From contig NZ_NETK01000001.1 in the NCBI RefSeq assembly GCF_002343915.1, positions 6,958,001-7,022,000 of the forward strand: a DNA stretch of 64,000 nucleotides. Reading direction: 5' to 3'. Below the pieces are notes generated by a model, which was given only the letters and a program-made list of their open reading frames with translations, ran no database searches and had not been told where the DNA came from. Source of the stretch: Nannocystis exedens. Its GTDB lineage: Bacteria > Myxococcota_A > Polyangia > Nannocystales > Nannocystaceae. Shown here one piece after another: positions 41,698 through 49,913 of this stretch (position 1 is its first letter; every line of letters begins with the position of its first letter). The translations under genes and the position numbers were made by a program.

Positions 41698-43065
41698 ATG
41701 AGGCCCGAAAGCGTGTCCACGAAACAGACGCGGATAGCCACGCTGGCGAGGAACAATCCCAAGTTGGTGATCACCTCGCTCAATCACCACCTCGACATCG
41801 AATGGCTCCGACACGCGTACAACCTGACGCGGAAGGATGGCGCCATGGGCATCGACGGGCAGACCGCGGCAGATTATGAGAAGGACCTGGAGGCGAACCT
41901 TCAAAGCCTCCTGGACCGGATCAAGTCCGGCCGTTACAAAGCCCCGCCGGTGAGACGAGCGCACATTCCCAAGGCGGACGGCTCGACGCGACCGCTCGGG
42001 ATCCCGACGTTCGAGGACAAGGTGGCGCAGCGAGCGATCGCGTTGCTGTTGGAGCCGATCTACGAGGTGGATTTCCAGCCATGCTCGTATGGGTTCCGGC
42101 GCGGAAGGTCGGCGCACATGGCACTCCGGGAGATCCGCAACCAGATCATGGATTGCACGATCCGATGGGTCCTGGATGTCGACATCCGGCAATACTTCGA
42201 CACGATCGATCACCGTCGGCTGAGGGAGTTTCTCGACCGGAGAGTCGTGGACGGCGTAGTCCGCAAGATGATCGATAAATGGCTCAAGGCTGGCGTACTT
42301 GAGGGTGGACAGGTGAGCCACCCCGAGACGGGTACGCCGCAGGGGGGAGTGATCTCGCCGCTGCTCGCCAACATCTTCCTGCACCATGTGCTGGATGAGT
42401 GGTACCAGCGGGACGTTCGGCCTCGGATGAAGAGGCGCTGCTTTCTTGTGCGATTTGCTGACGACCTCGTCATGGGGTTTGAAGACTTCCTCGACTGCAT
42501 CCGCGTCCGCGAGGTGCTCGGCAAGCGGCTGTCTGCGTACGGCCTCAGCCTGCACCCCGAAAAGACCAAGATGGTCGACTTCCGCTTCAAGCGCCCTGAC
42601 GGAGGGCGGCACCCTGCCACGCAGGCGACCACGTTCAACTTCCTCGGCTTCACCCATGTGTGGGGGAAATCGAGGCGAGGTAAGAACGTGGTGCATCAGC
42701 GGACGGCGAAGGACCGTTATGCGCGTGCGCTCAAGGCCATCCGCGACTGGTGCCGGGTGAACCGTCACCAGCCGATGGCGGCCCAGCACAAGCGACTGTC
42801 CCAGATGATGACCGGGCACTACTCGTACTACGGCATCAGTGGGAATGGCCGACGCATCCGTTGGTTCGCGCACCAGGTGCAGCGCGTCTGGCACTACTGG
42901 CTCGACCGTCGTTCGAGAGGCTCTCAAGGCAGATGGAAGCAGTTCGATCGGCTCTTGTCTGCCTATCCCCTCCCTGCGCCACACATCGTTCACAAGTACG
43001 CCGAAGCGAGCGAATCTGCCGCACGAGGAACCGGATGCGGGAAACCTGCACGTCCGGGTCTGTGA
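41698..43065 (+). CDS. ltrA: group II intron-encoded reverse transcriptase/maturase
   Basis: The start is taken at ATG 41698, preceded by GAGGG; an in-frame ATG at 41629 adds 23 poorly conserved residues. RT blocks are complete: DGAMGIDGQTAADYEKDLEA, PKADGSTRPLGIPTFEDKVA, GFRRGRSAH, DVDIRQYFDTIDH, GTPQGGVISPLLANIFLHHV, catalytic RFADDLVMGF, and HPEKTKMVDF. Domain X follows (GHYSYYGISGNGRRIRWFAH). No HNH endonuclease domain is seen. The protein should assist splicing and retrohoming. The frame reads through domain V and stops just after it, so the last 14 residues may not be conserved protein. Confidence 0.92.
   Translation: MRPESVSTKQTRIATLARNNPKLVITSLNHHLDIEWLRHAYNLTRKDGAMGIDGQTAADYEKDLEANLQSLLDRIKSGRYKAPPVRRAHIPKADGSTRPLGIPTFEDKVAQRAIALLLEPIYEVDFQPCSYGFRRGRSAHMALREIRNQIMDCTIRWVLDVDIRQYFDTIDHRRLREFLDRRVVDGVVRKMIDKWLKAGVLEGGQVSHPETGTPQGGVISPLLANIFLHHVLDEWYQRDVRPRMKRRCFLVRFADDLVMGFEDFLDCIRVREVLGKRLSAYGLSLHPEKTKMVDFRFKRPDGGRHPATQATTFNFLGFTHVWGKSRRGKNVVHQRTAKDRYARALKAIRDWCRVNRHQPMAAQHKRLSQMMTGHYSYYGISGNGRRIRWFAHQVQRVWHYWLDRRSRGSQGRWKQFDRLLSAYPLPAPHIVHKYAEASESAARGTGCGKPARPGL
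43028..43062 (+). ncRNA. group II intron domain V
   Basis: The stretch starts GAACCGGATGCGG, has the AAA loop, and closes CCTGCACGTCCGGGTC. This is the recognisable catalytic hairpin of bacterial group II introns. It overlaps the end of the reverse transcriptase frame. Confidence 0.8.
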
Positions 43066-44167
43066 GGGGCGGGGGCGGCGACGCCCCCGCCTACTCGGCA
43101 GCCGACTTCGACGACCTCGCCGCTGGCATACAAGTGGTCATAGACGGCGTGGGCGTCGGCGACGAGATAGCCCGTATAGCCCTTCGGGAGCCGATCGACG
43201 GCCTCGCTGTCGTGGGCCGGCGAGAAGCGGAAGAGGACGTGGCGGTCCGGCGCGACGAGCACCCAGAAATGGGCGCGCTGGTATTGCTCCTTCGCCTGCA
43301 CGAGGACGCCGGTCGCGTCGATGCAGAGGTAGGGCTGCGTGAAGGCGTCGGCGAACATCGCCTCGACGAGCGGCTCGACCAGGTCGGCGAGCTGCTCGTG
43401 CCAGCCGCAGATCGTCGAGCGCGCGAGCTGGAGGCCGTCGCGGGCGTAGAGCGCCTCGAGGCGGTTCGCGGGCAGATGGTCTTGCCAGCGATGCACGATC
43501 GTGTCGGCGAGAAGGCCGGGGCCGGCGAGGCCGCGCTCGATCGGCAGCTCCAGTCGTTCCGCGATCTGCACGGCCGGCCCCTCGCCGTCGATCGTGCCCG
43601 GCGCCTCGCCCTTGCGGACAAACTTCGGCCGGACGATCCGCGCCACGACCAGCGAGGCCGGTCGACGCTCGACCACCTCGCTGACGACTTGGCCGATCCC
43701 TGGAACGCGTCGAGGCCCTCGCGCACGACCTCGGGCGGCAGCACCTCGATCTCGACCCACGGAAGGTTCTCGGGCAGGGGCCGGCGGCCGCGAGAGCGCC
43801 GCCGAGTGGGCGCGGGACGATCGACTTCCGCGTCGTCGGCGTCTTCGTCGTCGGCATCGTCGAGCTCGACTTCTTCCTCGACCTCCTCGACGACGACGTC
43901 GCGGCCGGCGAGCATCATCTCGAGGATCTGCAGCGCGAGCTGCGGGTCGTCGCCGGCGGTGAAGCGCTCGGCCTTCTTGCCGACGACGATGCCCTTCTCG
44001 AGCAGCTTGCAGCGCTCGAGCAGTTCCATGTACAGCTTCTTGTACCGCTCGCGCTCGACGGTCAGCTTGTCGATCGCGTCCGCGTGCTCGCGGATGCGGC
44101 TCTCGAGTTCATGGCGGACGAGCTCGACCTCGGTCACGTCTCCTACGTACGCTTTTGAGAGCTCACG

Positions 44168-44509
44168 TCAAGAGCGATTTCGCCCCGCACGGCGTGGAGC
44201 TCGCTCGACGCCTCGCAGCAGCTCCGCGAAGCTTTTCGTGTCGACGACCACCGAGCGCTGCGACGGCTCGTCTGCCGCGGGTACGCGGAACAGCGCCCGA
44301 TGCAGCCGCTTGTACATCAGGCAGTAGCCGTTACGGTCCCACCACAGCACCTTCACGCGATCGGACCTGCGACTGGCGAACACGAAGACCGCCCCGCCGC
44401 GTGGGTCCTCGCCGATCACCTGCCGCACCGTGAGCGCGAGCGCATCAAACCCGCGCCGCATGTCCTGCGGCTCCGTGCATACGAAGATCCGCACCGACGA
44501 GGGGATCAT
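44168..44509 (-). CDS. tnpB: IS66 accessory protein TnpB
   Basis: The product has 113 residues from ATG 44509, whose first bases overlap the tnpA stop (ATGA). It carries the family signature FVCTEPQDMRRGFDALALTV, then VFVFASRRSDRVKVLWWDRN. TnpB is required for IS66 transposition together with TnpA and TnpC. This gene appears intact, but the element is dead because tnpC is disrupted. Confidence 0.9.
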   Translation of the reverse strand: MIPSSVRIFVCTEPQDMRRGFDALALTVRQVIGEDPRGGAVFVFASRRSDRVKVLWWDRNGYCLMYKRLHRALFRVPAADEPSQRSVVVDTKSFAELLRGVERAPRRAGRNRS

Positions 44510-44838
44510 CGTCGAGCCTCCAGCACGTCGAGCACGCGCCCGAGCATGTCGGCCTCGACATGACCGCGGATCCGGAGCACCACGCGCCCGACCTCGAGCT
44601 CGAGCACGCCGGCCTCGTTCGTCAGCGACGCGGCGATTTCCTGCGTCACCTCGACGAAGCCGGCGCCGCCCGTTCCCCGGTCCTGGGCGCCGTCCTGCGC
44701 ACCGTGCAGGCGCCACTTCCACCAGCCCAGAGTGTGCGCATTGACCCGGATGCGCGCTGCGTACTCCTTGCAGGTCTGACCGCTGGCGATCCAGCCTTCG
44801 ACCCGCTTGCGCCACGTCGCCTCCGTCGCCCTGCTCAT
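44506..44838 (-). CDS. tnpA: IS66 accessory protein TnpA
   Basis: The product has 110 residues. The N-terminal HTH is RKRVEGWIASGQTCKEYAAR, then VNAHTLGWWKWRL, as in IS66 TnpA. The start overlaps the stop of a small gene upstream (ATGA), and its own stop overlaps tnpB. The three or four genes are thus translated as a coupled set. Confidence 0.88.
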   Translation of the reverse strand: MSRATEATWRKRVEGWIASGQTCKEYAARIRVNAHTLGWWKWRLHGAQDGAQDRGTGGAGFVEVTQEIAASLTNEAGVLELEVGRVVLRIRGHVEADMLGRVLDVLEARR

Positions 44839-45041
44839 GGCTTGCCCTTCTCCCGCACGCGGCTGGCCCGCTCTCTCGGCCGCATCGGCCGGAAGTCCAG
44901 CCGCAGCGCCCCGCCGAACGAGCTCGCCTGCCAGGACATGTTGCTCGGGATCAGCAGCGCGAACGTCCCTCGCGCCGGCGGCTCGGGCTGCGGCACGACA
45001 GCACCGCGGTCATCACGTTTTTCTTCGGTCTCTTTCGACAT
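44835..45041 (-). CDS. small leader gene of the IS66 operon (68 aa)
   Basis: The ATG at 45041 follows a GGAGG site. It encodes a basic, Pro/Arg-rich peptide (MSKETEEKRDDRGAVV ... FGGALRLDFRPMRPRERA) and ends with ATGA shared with tnpA. No family is recognised. The coupling argues that it belongs to the IS66 element, perhaps as an accessory protein. Confidence 0.55.
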   Translation of the reverse strand: MSKETEEKRDDRGAVVPQPEPPARGTFALLIPSNMSWQASSFGGALRLDFRPMRPRERASRVREKGKP

Positions 45042-45123
45042 TCAGCCTCCGAGGGCCCTTGTAGGCTCTCGGCCGGCTCCTCGTCACGACGCAGCTCGCC
45101 GGACGCTTACGCACGGGACACCG

Positions 45124-45459
45124 ATGGCTTGGCCCGTCGCGCTCGCCGGCGATAAGGGTTACCGAGCGAACTGGGTCGACCAGTACCTGTTGGAGCTCGG
45201 CATCCAGCCCGTAATCCCGAGTAAGGAGAACGAGGACCGCTCCCTTCGGCCTGTCGCATTCGACAGCGCCGCGTACCGGCGTCGAAGCATCGTCGAGTGC
45301 CTCATCGGCTGGCTCAAGGAGTCACGCCGGATCGCCACTCGGTTCGAGAAGAAAGCCATCAACTTCGGCGCGATGGTTAAACTGGCGTTTATCCACCGCT
45401 ACCTGCGCCTGTGCCCGATGCGCGATTTCGGACATAGCCTAGTCGGCGAGCGCTTCTGA
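45124..45459 (+). pseudogene. IS5-family transposase, C-terminal fragment
   Basis: The frame MAWPVALAGDKGYRANWVDQ, YLLELGIQPVIPSKENEDR, then IVECLIGWLKESRRIATRFE gives the last catalytic Asp (GDKGY) and Glu region of an IS5-type DDE transposase. It ends normally with MVKLAFIHRYLRL. The N-terminal two thirds are absent; the ATG at 45124 is internal to the domain. Confidence 0.8.
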
Positions 45460-45475
45460 AATAGGACGCGAAGGG

Positions 45476-45748
45476 ATGGTGGAAGGTGGGGAAGACGGAA
45501 CAGTATCCTGCGATGAGTCTCTCGACGGCTCAGGAAACGCCGGCGAAACCCGGGGGCCAACCAAGAGCTCTTCGGCCTTGATGCGGGCCACCGAAGTCGC
45601 CGAGTTCATCGGCTCTACCGAGACGCAGGTAAGGAACATGCGGGCTCGTGCCCAGCTTCCCCCTCCCATCAAAGTTCCAGGTTTGGGTGTGCGGTGGCTT
45701 CGAAGCGACCTTGAGAAGTGGCTCGTCAAACTGGGGGAGCGCCGTTGA
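45476..45748 (+). CDS. AlpA-type DNA-binding protein (putative excisionase) of the island
   Basis: The helix-turn-helix LMRATEVAEFIGSTETQVRN and wing PPPIKVPGLGVRWLRSDLEK are nearly identical to the protein at 26402-26605. The N-terminal 35 residues from ATG 45476 are variable, and a start nearer the HTH is possible. It is followed with overlap by a second small HTH gene and then the integrase. Likely role: directing excision of the 47-kb island or repressing the integrase. Confidence 0.78.
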   Translation: MVEGGEDGTVSCDESLDGSGNAGETRGPTKSSSALMRATEVAEFIGSTETQVRNMRARAQLPPPIKVPGLGVRWLRSDLEKWLVKLGERR

Positions 45749-45900
45749 CAGTTAAATGTCAAAAGCGCCGGGGTGATGTAGTCCGGCGGTCCGCGATCTC
45801 GCGGTTCCTCGGCACTACAGCGTGGCAAATCGACGATATGGTCGCCCGCGACCACGTCCCGTCCCTGGTGAAGATCCCTGGTCGAAGTCTGGCTCGCTGA
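45745..45900 (+). CDS. second small HTH protein
   Basis: A TTG start overlaps the stop of the AlpA gene (TTGA). The 51-residue frame contains SAISRFLGTTAWQIDDMVAR, then DHVPSLVKIPGRSLAR. It has the same helix-wing layout as AlpA proteins but is shorter and divergent. It may be a truncated duplicate or a partner subunit. Only the tight coupling and the motif support it. Confidence 0.5.
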   Translation: MTVKCQKRRGDVVRRSAISRFLGTTAWQIDDMVARDHVPSLVKIPGRSLAR

Positions 45901-45979
45901 GCCCGCACCTGCTGCTTGACGCGCCCTCGGCTCGGCGCTACGGGTCGAGCTGAGGGCTGCGCGGAAAGAGAACGCGCAG

Positions 45980-47227
45980 ATGAGTGTAAATGTGATTGAA
46001 CGCACCGATGCCCGCACGCCACGGCTCCAGGTCGTGATCTGGGCCGTGCCGCCGGGGAAGCTCAAGGCGGAGCGCTACCGCTACAACGCGCCGCGCTCGA
46101 TCACCAGCAAGTCGGCGGCCCAGCGATGGGGCGAGCAGGTCCGCCGAGAGATCGAGGCCGGCAGGCCGCCCCCGCAGAGCCGCGAGGGTCGGAAGAAGGC
46201 CACCGCGGAGAAGGTCGAGCAGGAGGCGGCAGCCGAGCAACAGCGCCTCGCGGCGATGACCGTCGCCGAGTGGTGCGAGGAGTGGGAAGCCAACGAACGA
46301 GCGCGGCGCGTGCGTGAGAGCAGCCTCATTCGGCGGCGGCAGGCGCTTCGCTACCTCTGCCAAACGAAGCAGGCTGGCGCGGCAGGCGAGCAGGGCAAGG
46401 TGCTGGGCGACAAGCCCGTCGCCCAGCTCAGCGAGCTCGACCTGTCCCGGGTGCAGCGGGAGATGGAGAGCTTGCACTCCTCCACGACGAACACGTACCT
46501 GACGATCGTCCGGGCGTGCCTCAACGCCGCGCACAGGCTCGGCCTGCGCCCCGCGCTCGTCGGTCCGCTCCGCGTGCTCCGGACGGAGCCGCCGACCGAG
46601 CGTGTCTCGCTCGCGGAGGACGACGCCGAACGACTCATCGCGGGCGCTGAGGCAGTCGGTCCGCGGCATCTCGCCGTCGTACTCGCCGGCCTCGACGCCG
46701 GCCTCCGCGCCTCCGAGATCGCCGGCCTCCAGGTGGGCGACATCGACGGCGACGACCTGCACGTGCGCCGCTCCATCGCCATCATTCGCGGCGAGCGCGT
46801 GGTTCACCCGACGAAGAGCGGCGAGCCGCGGACGTTGCCGATGTCGGAGCGCCTCGCGGCGGCGCTGCGAGAGCTCGCCACCTCATCCGCCGATGGGTGG
46901 CTCCTCCACGACCGCCTCGACCGGCCGGCGACCAGGTGGACGGTCGAGACGTTGCTCGACAGCGCCGCTCGTCGCGCCAAGCTGAGTCCGTTCGGGCCGC
47001 ATCGGCTGCGGCACAGCTTTGCGACCCACGCGCTCCGGGCGGGGATCGATCTGGAGACGCTGCGCAGGCTGCTCGGGCACGCCGACATCAAGACGACGGC
47101 CGAGTACCTGCACAGCGACCCGAGCACCGAGCGGGCCGCGATCTCCCGCCTCGGCGCGCACCGGCGCGGAACCGCCCGTGACACAGCCGTGACACAGGCG
47201 CGGCCCTCTCCGCGGCCGAACGCCTAG
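45980..47227 (+). CDS. tyrosine integrase at the right end of the island
   Basis: This is a recombinase of 415 residues. The N-terminal part RYRYNAPRSITSKSAAQRWG, GEQVRREIEAGRPPPQ is shared with the integrase at 26.8 kb. A SAM-like core-binding domain follows. Catalytic residues: Arg in DAGLRASEIAGLQ, Lys in HPTKSGEPRTL, HRLRHSFATHAL, LLGHADIKTT and Tyr in AEYLHSD. The TAG stop coincides with the TAG of the convergent lipoprotein gene and lies 4 bp from the 59-bp direct repeat. It is the likely enzyme for integration and excision of the whole island. Confidence 0.92.
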   Translation: MSVNVIERTDARTPRLQVVIWAVPPGKLKAERYRYNAPRSITSKSAAQRWGEQVRREIEAGRPPPQSREGRKKATAEKVEQEAAAEQQRLAAMTVAEWCEEWEANERARRVRESSLIRRRQALRYLCQTKQAGAAGEQGKVLGDKPVAQLSELDLSRVQREMESLHSSTTNTYLTIVRACLNAAHRLGLRPALVGPLRVLRTEPPTERVSLAEDDAERLIAGAEAVGPRHLAVVLAGLDAGLRASEIAGLQVGDIDGDDLHVRRSIAIIRGERVVHPTKSGEPRTLPMSERLAAALRELATSSADGWLLHDRLDRPATRWTVETLLDSAARRAKLSPFGPHRLRHSFATHALRAGIDLETLRRLLGHADIKTTAEYLHSDPSTERAAISRLGAHRRGTARDTAVTQARPSPRPNA

Positions 47228-48558
47228 GGCGCGGCGCCGGCGGCGATCATCGCGGCGTCGAAGCTGCCCTCGCAGATCGAGAAGAACTGCGGGGTACCGA
47301 GCGCCTCGGCGACGTCGAGCATGCGGGTCGGCGGGATGGCGACGACGGTCTCGTCGGTGGGGCTGACACAGCCGGGACCGATGCCGAACAGATCCTGCTG
47401 CACGGGGTCGGGGTCGTCGGCGTACGTCAGCGGGACGTTGCCGGTCTCGAAGCCGCTCGGGACGCCGGCGATGGCGACCAGGCTCACCGTCGCGCCGCCG
47501 GTCTTGGTCGCCTGAATGTCTTGCAAGATCTGGACGTACTTCGACACCGGGTGCAGCACGGCCTGCTCGGGGTCCGAGGTCATCGTGGCGGTGCTGTCGA
47601 AGTCGGCGGACTCGCAGCTCGCGTAGGTCGGGCCGGCGCCGACGCAACTCACGCCGGCGTTGAAGCAGACGGCGCTGGTCGGCGCGGGCGCGTTGGGGTC
47701 GGACCAGAAGGCCTTGTTGCCGGTGAAGATCTCGTCGAACTCCGGGTCGTAGCTGCAGTCGGCCTCGTCGGTGACGATGACGATCCGCAGGTCGGCCCCC
47801 GGGCGCAAGAAGCCGTAGTTGGTGGGGCTGTCGGGCGAGGTCGCCTGCGCGAGCGCCATCGCCATCGCCTGCAGCGGCGATTCGAAGCCGCAGCCGGCGA
47901 CCCCCTGCGGCAACGCGCACGCGAGCGCGTCGACCAGGTCGGCGGTGACGTTGAGGTCGCTGCCGGTGCGCTCGAGCCACGCGCGTGGCTTGGGGTCGGG
48001 GTCGAGGGCGGTGGCCGTGGGCGTGATCGTGAGTTCCGAGAGCGCACACTTGTTGGTGCAGGCGCTCGAGAAGTCCTGCCCGTTGAACACGAACTCGCCC
48101 TCTGCGGCGGCTGCGACGCAGCTGCGCAGGACGAACTTGCCGCCCTCGGGGGTGTTCTGCGCGGCGGGGCAGCGCGGGTTGCCGGTGTCGGTGGTGGTGA
48201 CGGCGATCCGCAGGTTGACGCCGTCGAGGTCGGAGAGCAGGGCGGGCATGCTCGAGGCGAGCAGGCTCTGGTGGCGAGCCATGCTGCCGGAGTTGTCGAT
48301 GACGAACAGGATGTCGACGGCGCCTGTCACGGGCGGCTCGCCGGTCGTACCTTCGAAGGTGTCGTTGCCGGTGGTGAGGTCGGTGGTCTCGCCGGTCGGG
48401 TCGATGGCCGTGGTCGCGCTCGGGTCGTTGCTCCCATTCCCGGAGGCGTCGCCGGTCGAGGGCGCGTCCTCGGTGTCTCCGGTGAGCGTGACGCCCTTGA
48501 GCTCGCAGGCGGCGACGAGGGGGAGGAGCAGGGAAAGCGTGAGGGGTAGGCGTGTCAT
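47224..48558 (-). CDS. vWA-domain lipoprotein (integration target gene)
   Basis: The product has 444 residues from ATG 48558. Lipobox LLLPLVAAC, then a Thr/Ser/Gly linker. The vWA domain opens with VDILFVIDNSGSMARHQ, an intact MIDAS. LRIAVTTTDTG and LRIVIVTDEADCSYDPEFDE follow. Many Cys suggest disulfides outside the cytoplasm. The last 21 codons lie in or beside the 59-bp repeat, and the same peptide end is found at 190-255. The 3' end thus seems to have been supplied by the inserted island without loss of function. Confidence 0.88.
   Translation of the reverse strand: MTRLPLTLSLLLPLVAACELKGVTLTGDTEDAPSTGDASGNGSNDPSATTAIDPTGETTDLTTGNDTFEGTTGEPPVTGAVDILFVIDNSGSMARHQSLLASSMPALLSDLDGVNLRIAVTTTDTGNPRCPAAQNTPEGGKFVLRSCVAAAAEGEFVFNGQDFSSACTNKCALSELTITPTATALDPDPKPRAWLERTGSDLNVTADLVDALACALPQGVAGCGFESPLQAMAMALAQATSPDSPTNYGFLRPGADLRIVIVTDEADCSYDPEFDEIFTGNKAFWSDPNAPAPTSAVCFNAGVSCVGAGPTYASCESADFDSTATMTSDPEQAVLHPVSKYVQILQDIQATKTGGATVSLVAIAGVPSGFETGNVPLTYADDPDPVQQDLFGIGPGCVSPTDETVVAIPPTRMLDVAEALGTPQFFSICEGSFDAAMIAAGAAP
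47231..47289. repeat. 59-bp direct repeat, candidate attR of the 47-kb island
   Basis: This is the partner of 197-255, with one mismatch at the position after GATCAT. It lies between the integrase stop and the body of the lipoprotein gene and is wholly within that gene's coding sequence. Confidence 0.75.
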
Positions 48559-48598
48559 CGGCCGGGCAATGGCCGCGGGCCGTCCGAGTCGTCGGATT

Positions 48599-49327
48599 TT
48601 ATTTGCAGGCCGCGGCCGCGCGCTCGCGCAGCGGGGAATGCGGGTAGTCGGCGAGGAAGGCGTCGGCCTCGCGGCGCGCCTCGTCGCCGCGGCCCAGGAG
48701 GCACAGCGCCTCGAGCCGCCGCAGCCGCGCCTCCGGCACCAGCGAGCCGCGGGGGTGGGCCGCGAGGTAGGCGTCGGCGTGGCGCAGGGCGGTCGCGCCG
48801 TCGCCGTCGCGCACGGCCTGGGCGGCGGCGCGGACCGAGGCGAGCTCGCGCGCGAGGTCGGCCTCCGTGGCTGGCTTTTCGGGCATGGGCGAAGAGACAG
48901 GTCGATGGACGCTCGGCGCGGCCGGGGCAGGCGCCTCGGAGACGTCCGAAGGGACAGGTCTAGCCGCGGCCGCGGCGGCGGGCGGGGCCGGGACCTCGAC
49001 GGCTCGCGGGCGGGCGTCGGGCTGGTGCTGGTAGGGCGCGGCGGCCCCGACGTCGCGTCCGCGGGCCGAGAAGCTGTCGGGCCAGACGAGGCGGGCGGCG
49101 AGCAGCGCGGCCGCGGCGGCGGCGAGCAAGCCGAACGCCCACGTCCGCGCGGAGGAAAAAGGGGGCCGCGCGGGAACCCGCTCGGGGCCGAGGGCGGGCG
49201 CGGGCTCGCCGGCGTCGATGCGCCGCACGAGCTGCTGCCAGTTGTCGGCGGCGTTGCGAGCCGACGGGGCGTGCCGCGCGCGGTAGGCGAGCAGGAGATC
49301 GCGCGAATCGTCATCGTGGCTGGCCAT
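48599..49327 (-). CDS. anti-sigma-factor-like membrane protein with TPR-like C-terminus
   Basis: The ATG at 49327 lies inside the end of the sigma gene (17-nt overlap). An N-terminal cytoplasmic part (SRDLLLAYRARHAPSARNAA) precedes one membrane helix (WAFGLLAAAAAALLAARLVW). An Ala/Pro-rich linker and a helical repeat domain follow (DGATALRHADAYLAAHPRGS, LCLLGRGDEARREADAFLAD). The order sigma then single-span protein is typical of regulator pairs. The classical zinc anti-sigma motif is not visible. 242 residues. Confidence 0.72.
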   Translation of the reverse strand: MASHDDDSRDLLLAYRARHAPSARNAADNWQQLVRRIDAGEPAPALGPERVPARPPFSSARTWAFGLLAAAAAALLAARLVWPDSFSARGRDVGAAAPYQHQPDARPRAVEVPAPPAAAAAARPVPSDVSEAPAPAAPSVHRPVSSPMPEKPATEADLARELASVRAAAQAVRDGDGATALRHADAYLAAHPRGSLVPEARLRRLEALCLLGRGDEARREADAFLADYPHSPLRERAAAACK

Positions 49328-49913
49328 GGGTCCTCCGCAGTTCGGGGGCGAAGCGTCGCACGGCGCGATCGAACAGGGCGCGCGCGGCACGAAGTCGCGA
49401 GTAGACGGTGTTGGTGTTGGCGCCGGTGGCGGCGGCGATCTCGGGCGCAGTGAGGAACTCGAGCTCGGCGAGGACGAACACCTCGCGCTTGTCGTCGTCG
49501 AGGGTGGCGAGGAAGCGCTCGACGAACTCGGCGGCCTCGATCTGCGCGAGCGCCTGGTCGGGCTCGACGGCCGGCGACGGATCGGGCACGGCCCGCAGGC
49601 GACGTTCGGCGCGCATCGTGCCGCGGCGGAGATCGGCGGCGACGCGGCGGGCGATCCCGTAGAGCCAGCTGCGCATCGAGCTGCGGCGGTCGAAGTCGTC
49701 CCAGCGGCGATAGACGACGAGGAAGACGTCCTGGACCTTGTCGTCGACGGCCTCGGCCGGCACGCCGAAGTAGCGGAGGATCCGCCACACGAAGTCGTGG
49801 TGTTCGCGGAAGACGACGGCGAACTCGGGGGCGACCCCCGAAGAAGGACCGGACCGCGCGGCGAGCGGAGGCATGTCGTGCGGGGATTGGCCGCCGGGCT
49901 TCCGGTCCGTCAC
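49311..49913 (-). CDS. ECF RNA polymerase sigma factor
   Basis: This is a sigma-70 group 4 protein of about 200 residues. Region 2 is FVWRILRYFGVPAEAVDDKV, QDVFLVVYRRWDDFDRRSSM, and region 4 is LDDDKREVFVLAELEFLTAP, EIAAATGANTNTVYSRLRAA. The start is taken at GTG 49913 because it overlaps the upstream stop (GTGA); ATG 49874 is the alternative. It is flanked by an outer-membrane-type gene and an anti-sigma-like gene in one overlapping operon, suggesting envelope-linked control. Confidence 0.9.
   Translation of the reverse strand: MTDRKPGGQSPHDMPPLAARSGPSSGVAPEFAVVFREHHDFVWRILRYFGVPAEAVDDKVQDVFLVVYRRWDDFDRRSSMRSWLYGIARRVAADLRRGTMRAERRLRAVPDPSPAVEPDQALAQIEAAEFVERFLATLDDDKREVFVLAELEFLTAPEIAAATGANTNTVYSRLRAARALFDRAVRRFAPELRRTHGQPR

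Larger units (their letters stand above)
41104..43099 (+). mobile_element. group II intron
   Basis: About 2 kb interrupts tnpC. Outside it the target is continuous as GGGCCCAGC + AGCCGACTTC. The intron begins TTGCGCC (consensus GTGYG; 1-2 nt uncertainty because GC occurs at both edges). It carries a reverse transcriptase gene and shows domain V (43028-43062, with the GAAA-type loop in GCGGGAAACCTGC). A GC-rich domain VI hairpin (GGGGGCG / CGCCCCC) ends in CTACTCGGC. Confidence 0.85.
40481..44137 (-). pseudogene. tnpC: IS66 transposase TnpC, frameshifted and split by a group II intron
   Basis: The gene starts at ATG 44137 with an N-terminal coiled coil (RHELESRIREHADAIDKLTV) and an acidic Asp/Glu-rich stretch. 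Near 43703 one base is missing (FQRIGQ in the 16-kb copy, FQGSAK here), shifting the frame. The core continues as GLAGPGLLADTIVHRWQDH, CIDATGVLVQAKEQ and VADAHAVYDHLY to GEVVEVG. There a group II intron is inserted. The remaining part (WAHCRRYFFKCLGSEPELAR, NNISERNLRREVIGRKNWLF) lies at 40481-41100. The intron lies antisense to tnpC, so splicing cannot restore this mRNA. Confidence 0.9.

Noticed and set aside
41698..43065. Reverse transcriptase as a retron or defence RT
   Set aside because: Domain X, domain V and exact exon junctions show a group II intron; no retron RNA or effector gene is adjacent.
1..47289. Known anti-phage defence system in the island
   Set aside because: No restriction, CBASS, Thoeris, Gabija, BREX or abortive-infection gene could be recognised; the SEC-C stub alone is not enough.
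47224..49788. 854-codon minus-strand frame
   Set aside because: Upstream part is an out-of-frame reading through the anti-sigma and sigma genes; the real lipoprotein starts at 48558.
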